This document shows positions 46,001 to 56,725 of a stretch of 64,000 bases of DNA, in pieces. The notes under the pieces were generated by a model. It ran no database searches. It was given only the letters and a program-made list of their open reading frames with translations, and was not told where the DNA came from. A program made the position numbers and the translations under genes. The stretch spans positions 5,320,348-5,384,347 of the forward strand of contig CM055100.1 in the NCBI GenBank assembly GCA_029204225.1, written 5' to 3'. The stretch's first letter is position 1; each line of letters opens with the position of its first letter. This DNA comes from Diphasiastrum complanatum. Its lineage: Eukaryota; Streptophyta; Lycopodiopsida; Lycopodiales; Lycopodiaceae.

Positions 46001-46128
46001 AGTTGATTTATCTAGTGAGTTCAAGATGGTAGATCTAGGATTCCTAAAGTTTATACTTGGGATAGAAGTGTCTAGAAGTAGCACTTGTACTTTCGTAAGT
46101 CAATCTAAGTATGCTACTTCCATTCTTG
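43073..46128 (+). pseudogene. Copia-7 Gag-Pol remnant
   Basis: The Gag start codon is ATA where the intact copy has ATG (about 43073). A TGA at 43252-43254 follows KKRA. About 70 bp are missing near 43645, which shifts the frame before the zinc knuckle (CFFCGKKGHFASEC still readable at about 43743). Protease WWIDSGASSHMS is intact. About 12 bp are missing in the NLLSV region (about 44170) and small indels lie near 44610 and 44755. The stretch 44769-45737 is open (integrase tail to RT), TAA at 45735 replaces Tyr, and RT resumes with LYVDDIILT until the junction at 46128. Confidence 0.9.
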
Positions 46129-46624
46129 TTGTTTGGCAATCTTGAGCTCCCGCTTCAACTGAATAACTTTTTGGCTGATAAGGGTATTCTCTAATCCCAG
46201 GTCGGATATGCATGTTTCCATACCCTTATTCTCATCTAACATGGTCTGGATTACTTGTGCAAGGTTAGAGACTAAAATCTTGGGTATTTGGTGAAAATTG
46301 TTCGAGTGTGCGAGGGTGGGCAACAGTGATTGGAATGGTGGATCCAATGGTCACAGACTGACCTGTGAGAAAACAGAGATGAGGGAAGCGTCAGTGGATT
46401 GGGGGATGGAGAGTTCGGTGCAAATTGCACCAAGGGGTGGAAGCACAGCTGAAGAGGTTTGCCTACTCCGGCGATGTAACGCAGGAGGCGAGTCAGGTAT
46501 AATGACTTCTCTGCATACACGATGGTGACTATGTGAGCTTGAGACTTGGTGAGACGACTCGGTCGATGCTTCTTCATAGACAAACAACATGGAATTAGCA
46601 ATTGAACCCACAGATCATGTCCTC
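46129..46624 (-). pseudogene. ORF-X related fragment, minus strand
   Basis: Minus-strand pieces (MLFVYEEASTESSHQVSSSH, TELSIPQSTDASL, QSVTIGSTIPI in a shifted frame) line up with the middle of ORF-X at 15080-15410 (MLSIYKEAPPESSHQASSSH, TELPIPQTTDASL, QSVTIGTTIPV). The downstream part (VIQLKRELKIAKQQ near 46115) is coiled-coil-like and has no match in the first copy. Its upstream edge joins gypsy linker sequence at about 46625. Confidence 0.65.
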
Positions 46625-47242
46625 TTGATACTCTAGAGGTGATGACCTCCTTGATGGTGATTTCTTGCAAGAAGTCTTAACTTGAAGAATCATCTTTGAC
46701 CTTTCCCTTTCTTTTATCTGATAAAGGTGGTACATTTTTAGAATCAATTTTTGGAGATGATTTTTCCCATTTCAGGACCATATTGTAATGTTGCTTAGCT
46801 TGTTTCTTTGTCATTGGTCCTGCCATCTGTCCTTCCTTCAATATGGCTACTTTTGGTGGTTTTATCATTGGTGCATCCGGAATATCTTGAACTCCAAATC
46901 TTGTAAGAACCATTGGATCAGTGGTTATCCAAGCCAAATTCCTCATATTTAATGAAAAAGTGATTGGCGTATCCAAAGTTCGATTAAGTAAGAAAATTTT
47001 GTTCAATCCGGATTGATTATCTCGTTGACACATATAGTCTGTTGTACAATCCACTATTGCAAGAGCTTGATTCCAATTGAGAGTATAATGGACTCCCAAA
47101 GTCTTCATTTGTCGAACATAGGTATGATCAGTTGTTGATGAAATATCATCCCCTCTTTGGACTACTGGCTTGATAGTCAAAGTGATTCGAATCCTTCATG
47201 CTGAGAGAAACACAGTCCATAATCCTTTGTCTGTTAAAGGTA
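46625..47242 (-). pseudogene. Gypsy protease-linker fragment (Gypsy-3)
   Basis: Minus strand: MKTLGVHYTLNWNQALAIVD, DTPITFSLNMRNLAWI, FGVQDIPDAPMIKPPKVAI, KKQAKQHYNMVLKWEK, SKNVPPLSDKRKGKVKDDSS. Same segment as 41221-41616 plus 33716-33946, here uninterrupted, which confirms how those two pieces join. Ends at a junction with ORF-X sequence on one side and a copia fragment on the other. Confidence 0.78.
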
Positions 47243-47510
47243 TTACAGAATTCTCTTGGCTATCTTCCAATGCATAGGGCCTGGATTGACATTAAACTGG
47301 CTCATTGTGAAAACTGCATAAGCAATGTCAAGGCGTGTATTATCTGCTAAGTACATGAGTGACCCGATTAATCTCCTGTAGGGCACGTTCTGCATGGCTT
47401 TATGCTCTTCTGCATTATGTGGACAATCTTGCTTGGTCATAACTGTACCAGCTACCATCGGCGTGTTAGCTCCCTTGCAGTTCGTCATTTGAAAATCATC
47501 AATGTTTTTT
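47243..47510 (-). mobile_element. Copia RT C-terminal fragment
   Basis: Minus strand MTNCKGANTPMVAGTVMTKQ, YRRLIGSLMYLADNTRLDIAY, MHWKIAKRIL. This is the conserved block between the RT core and RNase H. No LTR or other domain adjoins it. It is a different family from Copia-6. Confidence 0.82.
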
Positions 47511-47543
47511 GGATGTATCTTGGCTGGTGAAGATTGTAGTGGG

Positions 47544-48290
47544 TGTTGGGGGTATTCCCAACAAAGTGTAAATAAATAAAATCATCCAATAAAATGTGTT
47601 GCGAGGGCATGACATCCTGCGTGTATAAGCCCATGGCCCAATGAGCATGGTTGTAAATAAAATAAACATGACTTGGGCCTTGGAATTAAAATAAAACTAG
47701 AGGCCCAATGTCATTTTTAAACTAGAGAATATTTTTTAGAGTTGGGTCCAAATTGGGACTCACATGAATCTTGTGATTTCTAATGTACTTTTTGTGGAAC
47801 CTTGGATCAAGTTGGGTCCAAGATGAATGGATAGGATCATTGTGAATATTAGCCAATAGGATTGAGGGGCAAGGGCCTTCTCCATTTTATAAAAAGACAC
47901 CATTTGTACACTATTTTGATGCTTAATGAGAAGGAGAAAACTCTACCAATTTTGGAAGAGAAGCATCTTCATTTGTAATTCAATGCTTGCTATTGCTCTT
48001 GATGTTTTCAATTGGTTTCAAGTTCATGCTTTTTGGTTTCAATAGTTTATGTTTCTCCTTTAGCAAGTATAATGTGCATTTGAGCTAACCTCCACCCTCA
48101 CTCTCTATCTCTCTCTCTTTCTCTCTTCTCTTCTCTTCTCAATCTCTTCTTTTCTATCCCTTCCCTTCACCCAAATCATGATGAATGTTAGTGTAGAGGA
48201 GTAGAGTTAAAGGAGAATAGTGTTAGTGGTGAGTAGAGTTAAGGGAGAAAGTAGGAAACTAACTAAAAGCAGCATTTCAAAAATCCCTTG
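47544..48290 (+). repeat. Candidate LTR with TATA box, plus strand
   Basis: Begins with the palindrome TGTTGGGGGTATTCCCAACA (47544-47563), typical of LTR starts, after a boundary with copia sequence. It has CATTTTATAAAAAGACACC near 47884-47896 as a TATA box, followed by a pyrimidine-rich stretch (about 48100-48170). The 3' edge and primer site are not located, so this could be an LTR plus leader of the gypsy remnant at 49626. Confidence 0.45.
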
Positions 48291-48470
48291 TAAAAATAAA
48301 AAAAAAAAAATTAAAAATTCAAAACTAACCTTTCCATAGATCTTTGAAGTTCCATCTCACTGAGACAAAGACACAGAGAAGTTTGCGAGAGTTAGGTCCC
48401 AAAAAAAGTGCCCCTGTGAAGGTTCCCAAGAGCAAAAAGTGGCCTAGAACCTTCTCAGACAACAAATTTT

Positions 48471-48935
48471 TGAGTTTCCCTGGGAAGTAACTCTCACAGC
48501 TTGGTAAGCAAGTGGATCTGACTCAGATACAAGCACATACCTACCTGCGAAGATTAGTTCCCATAAAATCTCAAAATTTGGCCAAAAAACCCCCAAAAAA
48601 TGCACTTTTTTCAAGATTTTTTGAGTTTTCTTGGGAAGTAACTCTTGCCGCTTGGTGAGCAGTTGAATTTGACTGAGATACAAGTGCATACCAGTCTTCT
48701 TAAAATTTTGCAAAAAAAGACCACAAAAAAATGCACTTTTTTCAAGATTTTTTGAGTTTCCTTGGTAAGTAGCTCTTGCAGCTTGCTGAGCAGCTGAATC
48801 TGACTGAGATACAAGTGCATACTAGTCTGCAAGGGTTTGTTCCCATAAAATCTTAAAATCTTGCAAAAGGACTCCAAAAAAATGAATTTTTTCCATGATT
48901 TTTTGAGATCTGCTGGGAAGTAACCTTCGCAAAGG
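48471..48935 (+). repeat. Tandem repeat, about 151-bp unit, three copies and a partial
   Basis: Each unit begins at TTTTTTGAGTTTCC-TGGGAAGTAACTC and includes CTGACTGAGATACAAG and CCAAAAAATGCAC. Starts align at 48471, 48622, 48753 and 48904. Spacings of 151, 131 and 151 show a 20-bp deletion in the second copy. Confidence 0.85.
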
Positions 48936-49625
48936 GTTCTTTAGATAGATCTTACCAAGATCTGGCTACTGTGAAATTTTTGTAAAGATCCAATGGTTAG
49001 ATTTAGAAATATCTAAGAAAAAGTGCCAAGAAACTAAGTTTTTTCAAGATCTTGACAAATCTGCCCATCAAGAACTCTTGCAGAACTCACATTGTCTAGA
49101 AATGGTCCATATACAGCTACGATAGGAAGGTTGAAGGTTAGATTCACTCATATTTGAAGAAATCTCAACAACAAAAAAAAAAAAACCACAAAGAACCAAG
49201 AAAAGAGGCTAAAATCACACTATTAGCCAACTGAAACTGATCAGATCTTGTCAAATCTAGGTTGTAGTCACAATATCCATCACGATCCAACATCCCTGGA
49301 CTGAACCAAGTGAATGAACCTCAGATCAAGTTGATCAGTACCAAGAAAACCAGTTTCCACCACCATCCATACCAACCATTCATCACTCTTCTGTCCATCT
49401 CCATATTCTCTTGAAAGTGTAACTTTCATTGCGGTTATCTATTAAATCCATTTCTGTTTCTGTTCACATCCATACGGATCCCTCTTTTCTTGATTCTTTA
49501 CTCCTCTTCTTTTTCTTCTTCCACTTCAAAAAACAAAAAAAACAAAGTTGGAACACCAGAGTCATTGAGCAAACCTTGAAGCAATTCACCAACTAGCTAC
49601 TTTGTGACATTCTAGTGCTGAACTA
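48936..49625 (+). other. Leader-like sequence before the gypsy Gag
   Basis: AT-rich with several poly-A runs. No ORF or domain recognised. It probably belongs to the untranslated leader of Gypsy-4. Confidence 0.4.
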
Positions 49626-51172
49626 TGGAGACCGCCCTTGTGGAATTATCGAAATTAAAAAAGTTCCCTGCTAAAACAATCTGAGACTATACCTATCGGA
49701 TCTATCATCTAGTGAAGGATTGTGATCCCCCGATTCTCCAACAGATCATCATGGCAAAATACTATGGCGGACTACCCAAAAGGATCAGATCTGGTTTTAG
49801 TCGTTACAACCAGGTTAAGATTGCACCTGCCGATCGCCACAAAACTGCTTTTGCAACAGAATGTGACACCTATGCTTACAAAGTAATGCCGTTTGGACTC
49901 TGTAGTGCACCAAGTTCGTTCCAAAGTGTCACAAATATCAAATTTCTCTAACTCCAGAGAAATGCCAGAGATGGGTTTCCCACGGAGTTGTGCTTGGGCA
50001 TGTAATATCGAGACATGGTATTGCCACAGATTATTCTAAAATCAAGATTATTGTGAAATTGCCACCGCCAATAACAATTCGTGGAGTTTATGTGTTTATG
50101 AGTCATGCGAACTACTATCGAATTTTTATTATCTTCTTTGCAGATTTAGCAAGACCTATGTACGAACTGACTATTGTTCCTGTTTGGACAGTAGAGGCAT
50201 TAACAGCCTTTGAAAAATTAAAAAAAAAACATTATTTTCAGCACCAATACTGCGTTCTCCAGATTGGACAATTGAATTTCATGTTCACATAGATGCCTCG
50301 AAATATGCCATTGGATCAGTTTTGATGCAGCTAGGTGATTATAAGAAGGACTATCCTATACGATTTGCAAGCAAACAGCTTACAGATCCGGAGAAGAATT
50401 ATTCAACAATAGAATGTGAAGCATTAGCCATGATTTTTTCTACTCAAAAATTTCGTCACTACCTCATGGAAACGCACTTTTCATTTTATACGGATCACCA
50501 GCCGTTACTTTACTTGGTAAACAAGACATGCAATACTGGATGTATTGCAAGATGGTTACTGTTATTGACTGAATTTGACTTTCAAATTGTGGTTCAAAAG
50601 GGGAAGCAACATTATCTAGCCGATCATGTTTCGCGAATCGAATCCGCACCAGTTAATACTGAAGTGGATGATGAATTACCAATTGCTGCATTATTCTACG
50701 TAGAAGTAGTACCTGAGTGGGCAACGGCTATTGTTGAGTACCTAATGCTAGGACAACCAAATGACTCTTTGACAAAAGTACAGAAGAGACAATTGATTCA
50801 TAAGGCCCAACCTTATCAATTGATTACAGGACAATTGTATCGTCGTGGATCAGACAATATTCTACGTAGATGTGTTTTACCGCATGAAATCCCAGATTTA
50901 ATCATGTTTTCACATGATTGCATGGGCGGAGGACACTTCTCTACAAATAATACTGTTCGCAAACTTTTGCAATCAGGTTGTTGGTGGCCTACACTTCATA
51001 AGGACACAAAAAATTATATTCAGACATGTGATGTTTGCCAGCAAGCACAAGGGCCTACTAGACAGAACTATGAACCCTGGCATCCAGTTTTATCACAAGA
51101 ACCATTTGAAAAATGGGGATTGAATTATGTTGGTCCTATACATCCTGCCGCACAAGGATCTCAGGCCTGATA
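49626..51172 (+). pseudogene. Gypsy Gag fused to RT by internal deletion, with RNase H and zinc region (Gypsy-4)
   Basis: ATG at 49626 starts METALVELSKLKKFPAKTI, stop at 49681, then DYTYRIYHLVKDCDPPI, a Gag-like helix region. At about 49795 the sequence passes directly into RT (FSRYNQVKIAPADRHKTAFA, VMPFGLCSAP), so Gag C-terminus, protease and RT fingers are deleted. RT continues with NYYRIFIIFFADLARP; an enlarged A-run near 50225 shifts the frame. RNase H (DASKYAIGSVL, IECEALAMIF, YTDHQPLLYLV) and the H2C2 zinc region (HDCMGGGHFSTNNTV ... CWWPTLHKD ... CDVCQQA) follow. It ends in integrase (KWGLNYVGPIHP) at the junction with copia at 51172. Same family as Gypsy-1 but better preserved. Confidence 0.87.
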
Positions 51173-54100
51173 CACAACATGCTCTATAGGGGTGTCAATC
51201 CCCTTACAATCTTTCATACCAAATCTTTCAAGAATGGAAGTAGCATACTTAGATTGACTTATGAAAGTACAATTGCTACTTCTAGACATTTTTATCCCAA
51301 GTATAAACTTCAGGAAGCCTAGATCTACCATCTTGAACTCACTAGATAAATCAACTTTTACTTTGCTTATGCCTTCATCATCATTTTCTGTCAAAATGAT
51401 GTCATCAACATAAAGTACCAAAATGATGATCATTCCTTCATTACATTTGAAATATAAAGAAGGTTCATAAGCACTTAGTACAAAGCCAAGAGAATAGAGA
51501 AAATCATGCAACCTAGAGTACCAAGCTCTAGGTGCTTGCTTCAAGCCACATAGGCTCTTCCTTAAGTAGCACACCTTTTGCTCCTCACCAACCTTGATGA
51601 AGCCCTCGGGTTGCATCATGTAGATTTCCTCTTCTAAGAAGCCATTCAAGAAGGCATTTGTCACATCCATTTGGTAGAGATCCCACTTGAGCAAAGTAGC
51701 AATGCAAATGATTAATCTAATGGTTACAAGCTTAGCTATAGCTGCAAATGTTTCTTCATAATCCAATCCTTTTATTTGAAGAAATCCCTTAGCAACAAGC
51801 CTAGCTTTGTACTTACTAATAGATCCATCTTGATTGTACTTTATTTTATAAATCCACTTACATGCAAGTGGTTTCTTCCCTTTTGGAAGATTTACAAGAT
51901 TCCAAGTATGATTTTCTTCTAATGCATCATACTCTACTTGCATTGCATCTCTCCAAACTTTAGATTTATATTCTTCTTCAAAAGATGATGGTTCTTCAAG
52001 CAATGTAGCTAAGAAGGAGTAAGAGGTAGAAGGTGTAAAGTCTTCCTTTTGCTTTCCCTTTCCACATAGGTGAGCCTTGAGGGCTCGGCCTTGCTTCTTG
52101 ATGATCTTCTCGGTCCCTTTTGACTTGGATCCATGTCTCCATCCTCGGGTTTGTCAAGATCCTCCTCGGGTTTGTCATGATCTTCAATGCACAATGGGTT
52201 AGATCCATTTGACAAGCTCTTAGCAAATTGTGACTCATCAAAAAGTACATCCTTGCTTACCTTTACTTTCTTGGATATAGGACCATATATCCTATAGCCC
52301 TTGCTATTTTCTCCATAGCCGACAAAGATCCCTTTGAAGGAGGTAGCATCTTCTTTCCTTCTAGTCTCCAAAGGGATGTGAACATAACAGATACATCCAA
52401 AGATCTTAAAATCTTTTACATTGGGTTTCTTATCAAACAAGGCTTGATAAGGTGAGATTTCATCTATAGCATTACTAGGAAGTCTATTACACAAGTAGTT
52501 AGCACATGTTATAGCTTCTCCCCAAAATAAGATGTGAAGTGATGCATCAAGTCTTAAAGACTTTGCACACTCACATAGACTCCTATTTCTCCTCTCGGCC
52601 TCCCCATTTTGTTGGGGGGGTGTAGGAACAAGTGTATTTCAACTTAATGCCATTGATCTCACAAAAGTCTTTCATTTTATTGGAGGTGTACTCTACTCCA
52701 TTATCACATCTTAGTGCTTTGATGGAAGTACTAAGTTGTTTCTCTACTAGAAACTTGAGCTTAATGAAATCTTCATAAACAAGACTTTTCTTTGATATTA
52801 ACTCAATCCATGTGAATCTAGTACAATCATCTATAAAAGTTACATACATCAAGGCACCTCCATTACTTGCATGTGAAAAACTATGTACATTAGAATGTAG
52901 GAGATCCAAGGGAGAGAGAGATCTTGATGAAGATTTCTTGTAAGAAGATTTGTGTGACTTTGCAAGGCCACATGCCTCACAAATCTTTCCTCACTTTTTG
53001 AAAGCTCTTAGTAGGCCGAGAGCTAGTTCCTTGCTTGCCATTGACTCCATAGATTGAAGATTAGGATGGCCTAATCTCTCATGCCAAAGCTCCACTTGAG
53101 TTAGCTCCTCCCTAGCCAAGTTCACACTTTCACTTGCAACATTAGCATTCAACTTGAAAAGTCTACCTTGCTTAATGCCACTAGCTATGCACTTATCATT
53201 TTTCAAGATGGAACAAACTCTTGAAATGTACATCTAGTCCATTGTCCATTAATTGTTTTACACTAAGCAAGTTTCTGAAAATGGTAGGAACATACAAAAC
53301 ATTATCTAGATCTATCCTTTTAGATGTGCTTAAGCAAAGAGGTATAGATCCTATGCCATCTATCTTGCATGCATGATCACTAGCAGTGTATATTGACTTC
53401 TTAGAGTCATTACAAGATAGAAGAGTAGAAAAATAATGCTTGTTAAAAGACATGTGGGAACTAGCCCCACCATCTATCCACCATGTGTCTTGACTTGAAG
53501 TTGGTGTAGATGCAACCATTAAGGATGTGTTGAATCCATCCTCATCTTCCTCTTCTTGAGCAATGTTCCCTTGATCTCCATTGGCTTGTTAATTCTCCTT
53601 CAAGTAGCATTCTGAGGCAAAGTGTCCTTTCTTTCCACAAAAGAAACACTTGAGTTTTGCCTTGTTCTTCACTTTACCTTTGGAAGTAGATCCTCCATTC
53701 TTTGTCTCGGCCTCTTTGCCTTGATTTTCTTGAATGGATGTTTCTTCTTCTTGCCTTTAAATGTAGATTTAGCTTTCTCCTCTCCTCCATTAAGTGACAT
53801 GCTATCCATTATTGTCTTGAGGTGTAGAAGCCTACTCTCCTCAGCTACAAGAACATTGTGCAACTTTTCAATGGATGGAAGAGTGTCTTGGATGGCAAAT
53901 GATTGGACTAAGTTGGTGAACTCATCACCTAGACCATTCAAGATGATTTGTACTAGCTCTTGATCTTGGATCTTCTCTCCTATTGCACTTAACTCCTTGT
54001 TAAGAGATTTGATCCTAAGGACATACTCTTGTCCACTCTCTCCACTTCCCTTCATGCTTTGGAAAACTTGATTTTCTAGCATGAGGATTCTTGAAGTATT

Positions 54101-54384
54101 ATTGGATTCATAGATGCTCTTTAATTAGTCCCAAGCCTACAAGAAGAGACCTCTTTCAAGAGGTCATTGCATACATTTAACTTTATGCAATGTAGAGCTA
54201 ATCTTGCTCTCTTCTTGTATTTGGCTTGTTCTTGGGGAGTTTGAGGCTCTTCCTCAACTCCTTGAACTATGTCAGATAGATCATGGATCACTAAGAGTGA
54301 TTCCATTCTCACTTTCCAAATGGAACTATTTGTGGAAGTGAGTCTCTCACTTGATTCCATCAAATATCTAGCCATGGATGACAT
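51173..54384 (-). pseudogene. Copia-8 Gag-Pol remnant
   Basis: Minus strand. Gag begins MSSMARYLMESSERLTSTN at 54384; a deletion with stop follows EVSSC (about 54130). Gag resumes at 54082 to a poly-A frameshift near 53740. A stop lies after the zinc knuckle (about 53590). Protease reads WWIDGGASSHMS at about 53480: the residue after Asp is Gly in place of Ser. About 14 bp are missing near 53220. Pre-integrase Cys is lost near 52995; the G7 run at 52613 breaks integrase. The stretch 52494-52009 is open (integrase tail), then RT 52003-51173 is open with LYVDDIILTEND. The first RT Asp (QMDVTNAFLNG) is present. Confidence 0.9.
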
Positions 54385-54935
54385 TGTAGAATGAATGCTC
54401 TTCTAAAAATCACAAAGATTTCTCTCACAAGAATGCCTATAGGCTTGTCTTTGTCAAACTAGCACACAAGCTTGAATGATACACAAAGATCTTGCCAAAA
54501 CTTCCTAGCTTTCACTCTTATAAAAAAAATTGCTTTACACTTTTCTTAGAGATTTCACATCAACTAAGGATCTGAACAAATCAGCCTCTAAGATCTGATC
54601 TTAGACTCTAAAAAGAAATGTTCAATGATCCAAAACTCTATTTGGTCATAGGCATTAGCTAGATTGAATCTAGATCAATACTATGCTTCAAAAAGCACAA
54701 AAAAAATGAACTAGTATTGTGATTTTGGGACCAACAAACACAAAGTAACTTGAAATGAAAGTTGTTGTACGGTTTCACACGTGTGAAAAGTACATACACA
54801 GCCTCCAAGTCGTTTTGATCCAAATGAATTCAAGCTATCACTCTAGATGAACTCGCCCTCACTAGTATTGGCCAAAAACAAATTTTGCCAATGATCTTTA
54901 CAAGATTTATGATTCAATGATCACTCTCTTACTTA

Positions 54936-54947
54936 GCTCTGATACCA
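54936..54947 (-). promoter_or_regulatory. Primer binding site of Copia-8
   Basis: Plus-strand GCTCTGATACCA, complement of TGGTATCAGAGC, adjoining the LTR end. Confidence 0.93.
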
Positions 54948-55808
54948 TGATAAATTTTACAATTTTTAGGACAATAATGATTGTACTTAACAATCATAAA
55001 GAGTTATTGGTTGCTTAATCAATGGATCTATCAAGTTCTACACATTAGATCTTGATCTAGATTCACTACACTTGGATTTAAGCAAGAGCAATGGATCAAC
55101 ACATCATTAAGTAGTGAGAGCGGCCTCACACGTGTGGAGTACTGTCCACAGTATGGCCTGCACCTGAAACAACAAGTACAATAACTCTAGATAGCAATCA
55201 TTCATAGAAATCACAAGACAAATGACTAGAAACCTCACAAAAGTGTAGAATGCAAAAGTCTCATCAATCTTCTTCGCAAAATGATGGTCCTTTTATGGAT
55301 CAAGTACATCCATGAGTCTGGTACAGTCCAGCAGGCCTTCACACGTGTGAAGAGTGCCACATCACTCAGATCTATCCATTTGATCCATCCTTGATCCTTA
55401 TCCAAAGTTGACCTTCTAGAATATGGCTAAAATCCCAAAAGCTAGTCTCTTAGAATATAGGAATATTCCCTACAAAATAGGATCTAAGGAAAATGGTCAA
55501 CTCTTATCCTCTAGTACTCTATACACACATGTGAACATCCACTTTCCATGTGGGAGCATTTACTCATGCACATGCAAGAAAAAGCTAATTTGTAGGTGAC
55601 TAGTCAACTTGACTAAAAACTAGTCATATCATGTTCACACTAACTAGATTGATACAAAATCAATTTAGATATATACAAGCATGAAAAGTACATCCTTTCA
55701 CACATGGGAACAGGCTCCACACGTGTGAAATCAGATCATCAACATTATTCTAATGTTTGATCAATATTTACAAAACCAATGTCAAGTGAGAAGTGACAAT
55801 TTTCAACA
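54948..55808 (-). repeat. 5' LTR of Copia-8
   Basis: 861 bp, minus-strand TGTTGAAAATTGTC to AAATTTATCA, close to the Copia-6 LTR. The CACACGTGTG palindromes are retained near 55131, 55341 and 55721. Confidence 0.93.
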
Positions 55809-56417
55809 TCAAGCACAAATCTGACTGGTGCCCTTCTGTCTCTTGTTGATCTCCTTGGAGATTGAGTTTGCACTTCGATGGCTTTGCCTTTCCTTTGTTG
55901 ACTGCAGAACTGCTATGTGTAGCAGGTGTCCTTGGTACAGGCTGCATGTCGGGCTCTTCGGCCTCTGAACTGTCACTCAATCCATCCAAAATTTGAACAT
56001 TCTCATCTAGATGCTCAAGGTCCACTCCCTCTATCGATGTTGGTAGGTCATATTACTACTTACTAAGAACTTCGTAGCTAATTGGATGTTCATTAGCCAT
56101 TGTTCTTGCTTCATCCAATTTGACATCCTTGACAGTCTTTACTCTCGTAGCTCTTTGCCGATGGTTGTAGGCATTTCTTCGGTGCCATCTACCCAGGGAA
56201 ATAGCCCTTCTCCCTTTAGTATGAGAGAGGTCTTCACCTTCCATGCTAGAAAGTTGGAGCCTGATGAGTTGAGAATTGTGCAGATCTTCAACTGCATGCT
56301 GCCTATCGATGTCATTGTTGTGAACTGTTCTTCAATTTATTTTCTAGTTTCTTGTAAATGTTTGCCTCTTGGATTTGATAGATTTTAAACTATATCAGCT
56401 CTCGGATATGAGCTTGA
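55809..56417 (-). pseudogene. Copia Gag fragment and leader, minus strand (Copia-9)
   Basis: The primer site at 56418-56430 is followed (minus strand) by a 100-base leader and ATG at 56315. The translation has SSGSNFLAWKVKTSLILKGE and LFPWVDGTEEMPTT, the L-x-G-x-N-x-x-x-W-K-x-K layout of copia Gag. A stop and frame changes follow after about 57 codons (into VKTVKDVKLDEARTMANEH). A later acidic stretch (LDENVQILDGLSDSSEAEEP, about 55990) may be its C-terminal part. It is cut by the Copia-8 LTR at 55808. Confidence 0.6.
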
Positions 56418-56430
56418 GGCTTTGATACCA
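56418..56430 (-). promoter_or_regulatory. Primer binding site of Copia-9
   Basis: Plus-strand GGCTTTGATACCA, complement of TGGTATCAAAGCC, a one-base variant of the tRNA-Met site. LTR sequence should begin at 56431; only a short piece can remain before the next copia fragment. Confidence 0.7.
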
Positions 56431-56725
56431 TTGATGACAAAGTGAAGGTTGTAATAAGCTTGAATGTGAGTTCAATTTTGTCTGCTAGTCTACTACCAAC
56501 TACAATAGGTTGCGTTGACTAAATGCAAGATCCCTAAGGAGACAAAGAAGAAATTCGACTTCCAAAGTCTAATGACCATCCTAATCAGTTATACTTCCTC
56601 TGACAACACCTACAAGATACCCCAATATCCACCAGATTTTATTTAGTAGGGATACTGTCTTTATCAAGGATCAACTTCAAAGGCAAAGGTAAAGCTCTGT
56701 GCGAACCTTCGACACCTGCCACCGA
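56431..56725. other. Junction region, probably an LTR remnant
   Basis: Would be the end of the Copia-9 LTR on its left. No boundaries or coding similarity recognised. Confidence 0.3.

Larger units (their letters stand above)
41617..46128 (+). mobile_element. Copia-6 family copy, 3' truncated, plus strand (Copia-7)
   Basis: 5' LTR (41617-42479), leader, Gag, protease, integrase and part of RT, ending abruptly in RT after SQSKYATSIL. RNase H, polypurine tract and 3' LTR are absent. The mutated start codon, in-frame stops and deletions show it is dead. Confidence 0.92.
51173..55808 (-). mobile_element. Copia-6 family copy, 3' truncated, minus strand (Copia-8)
   Basis: 5' LTR 54948-55808, primer site, leader, Gag, protease, integrase and part of RT, ending after CKGIDTPIEHVV at about 51173. 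The missing 3' part corresponds to that missing in Copia-7. Its orientation is opposite, so Copia-7 and Copia-8 face each other. Confidence 0.92.
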
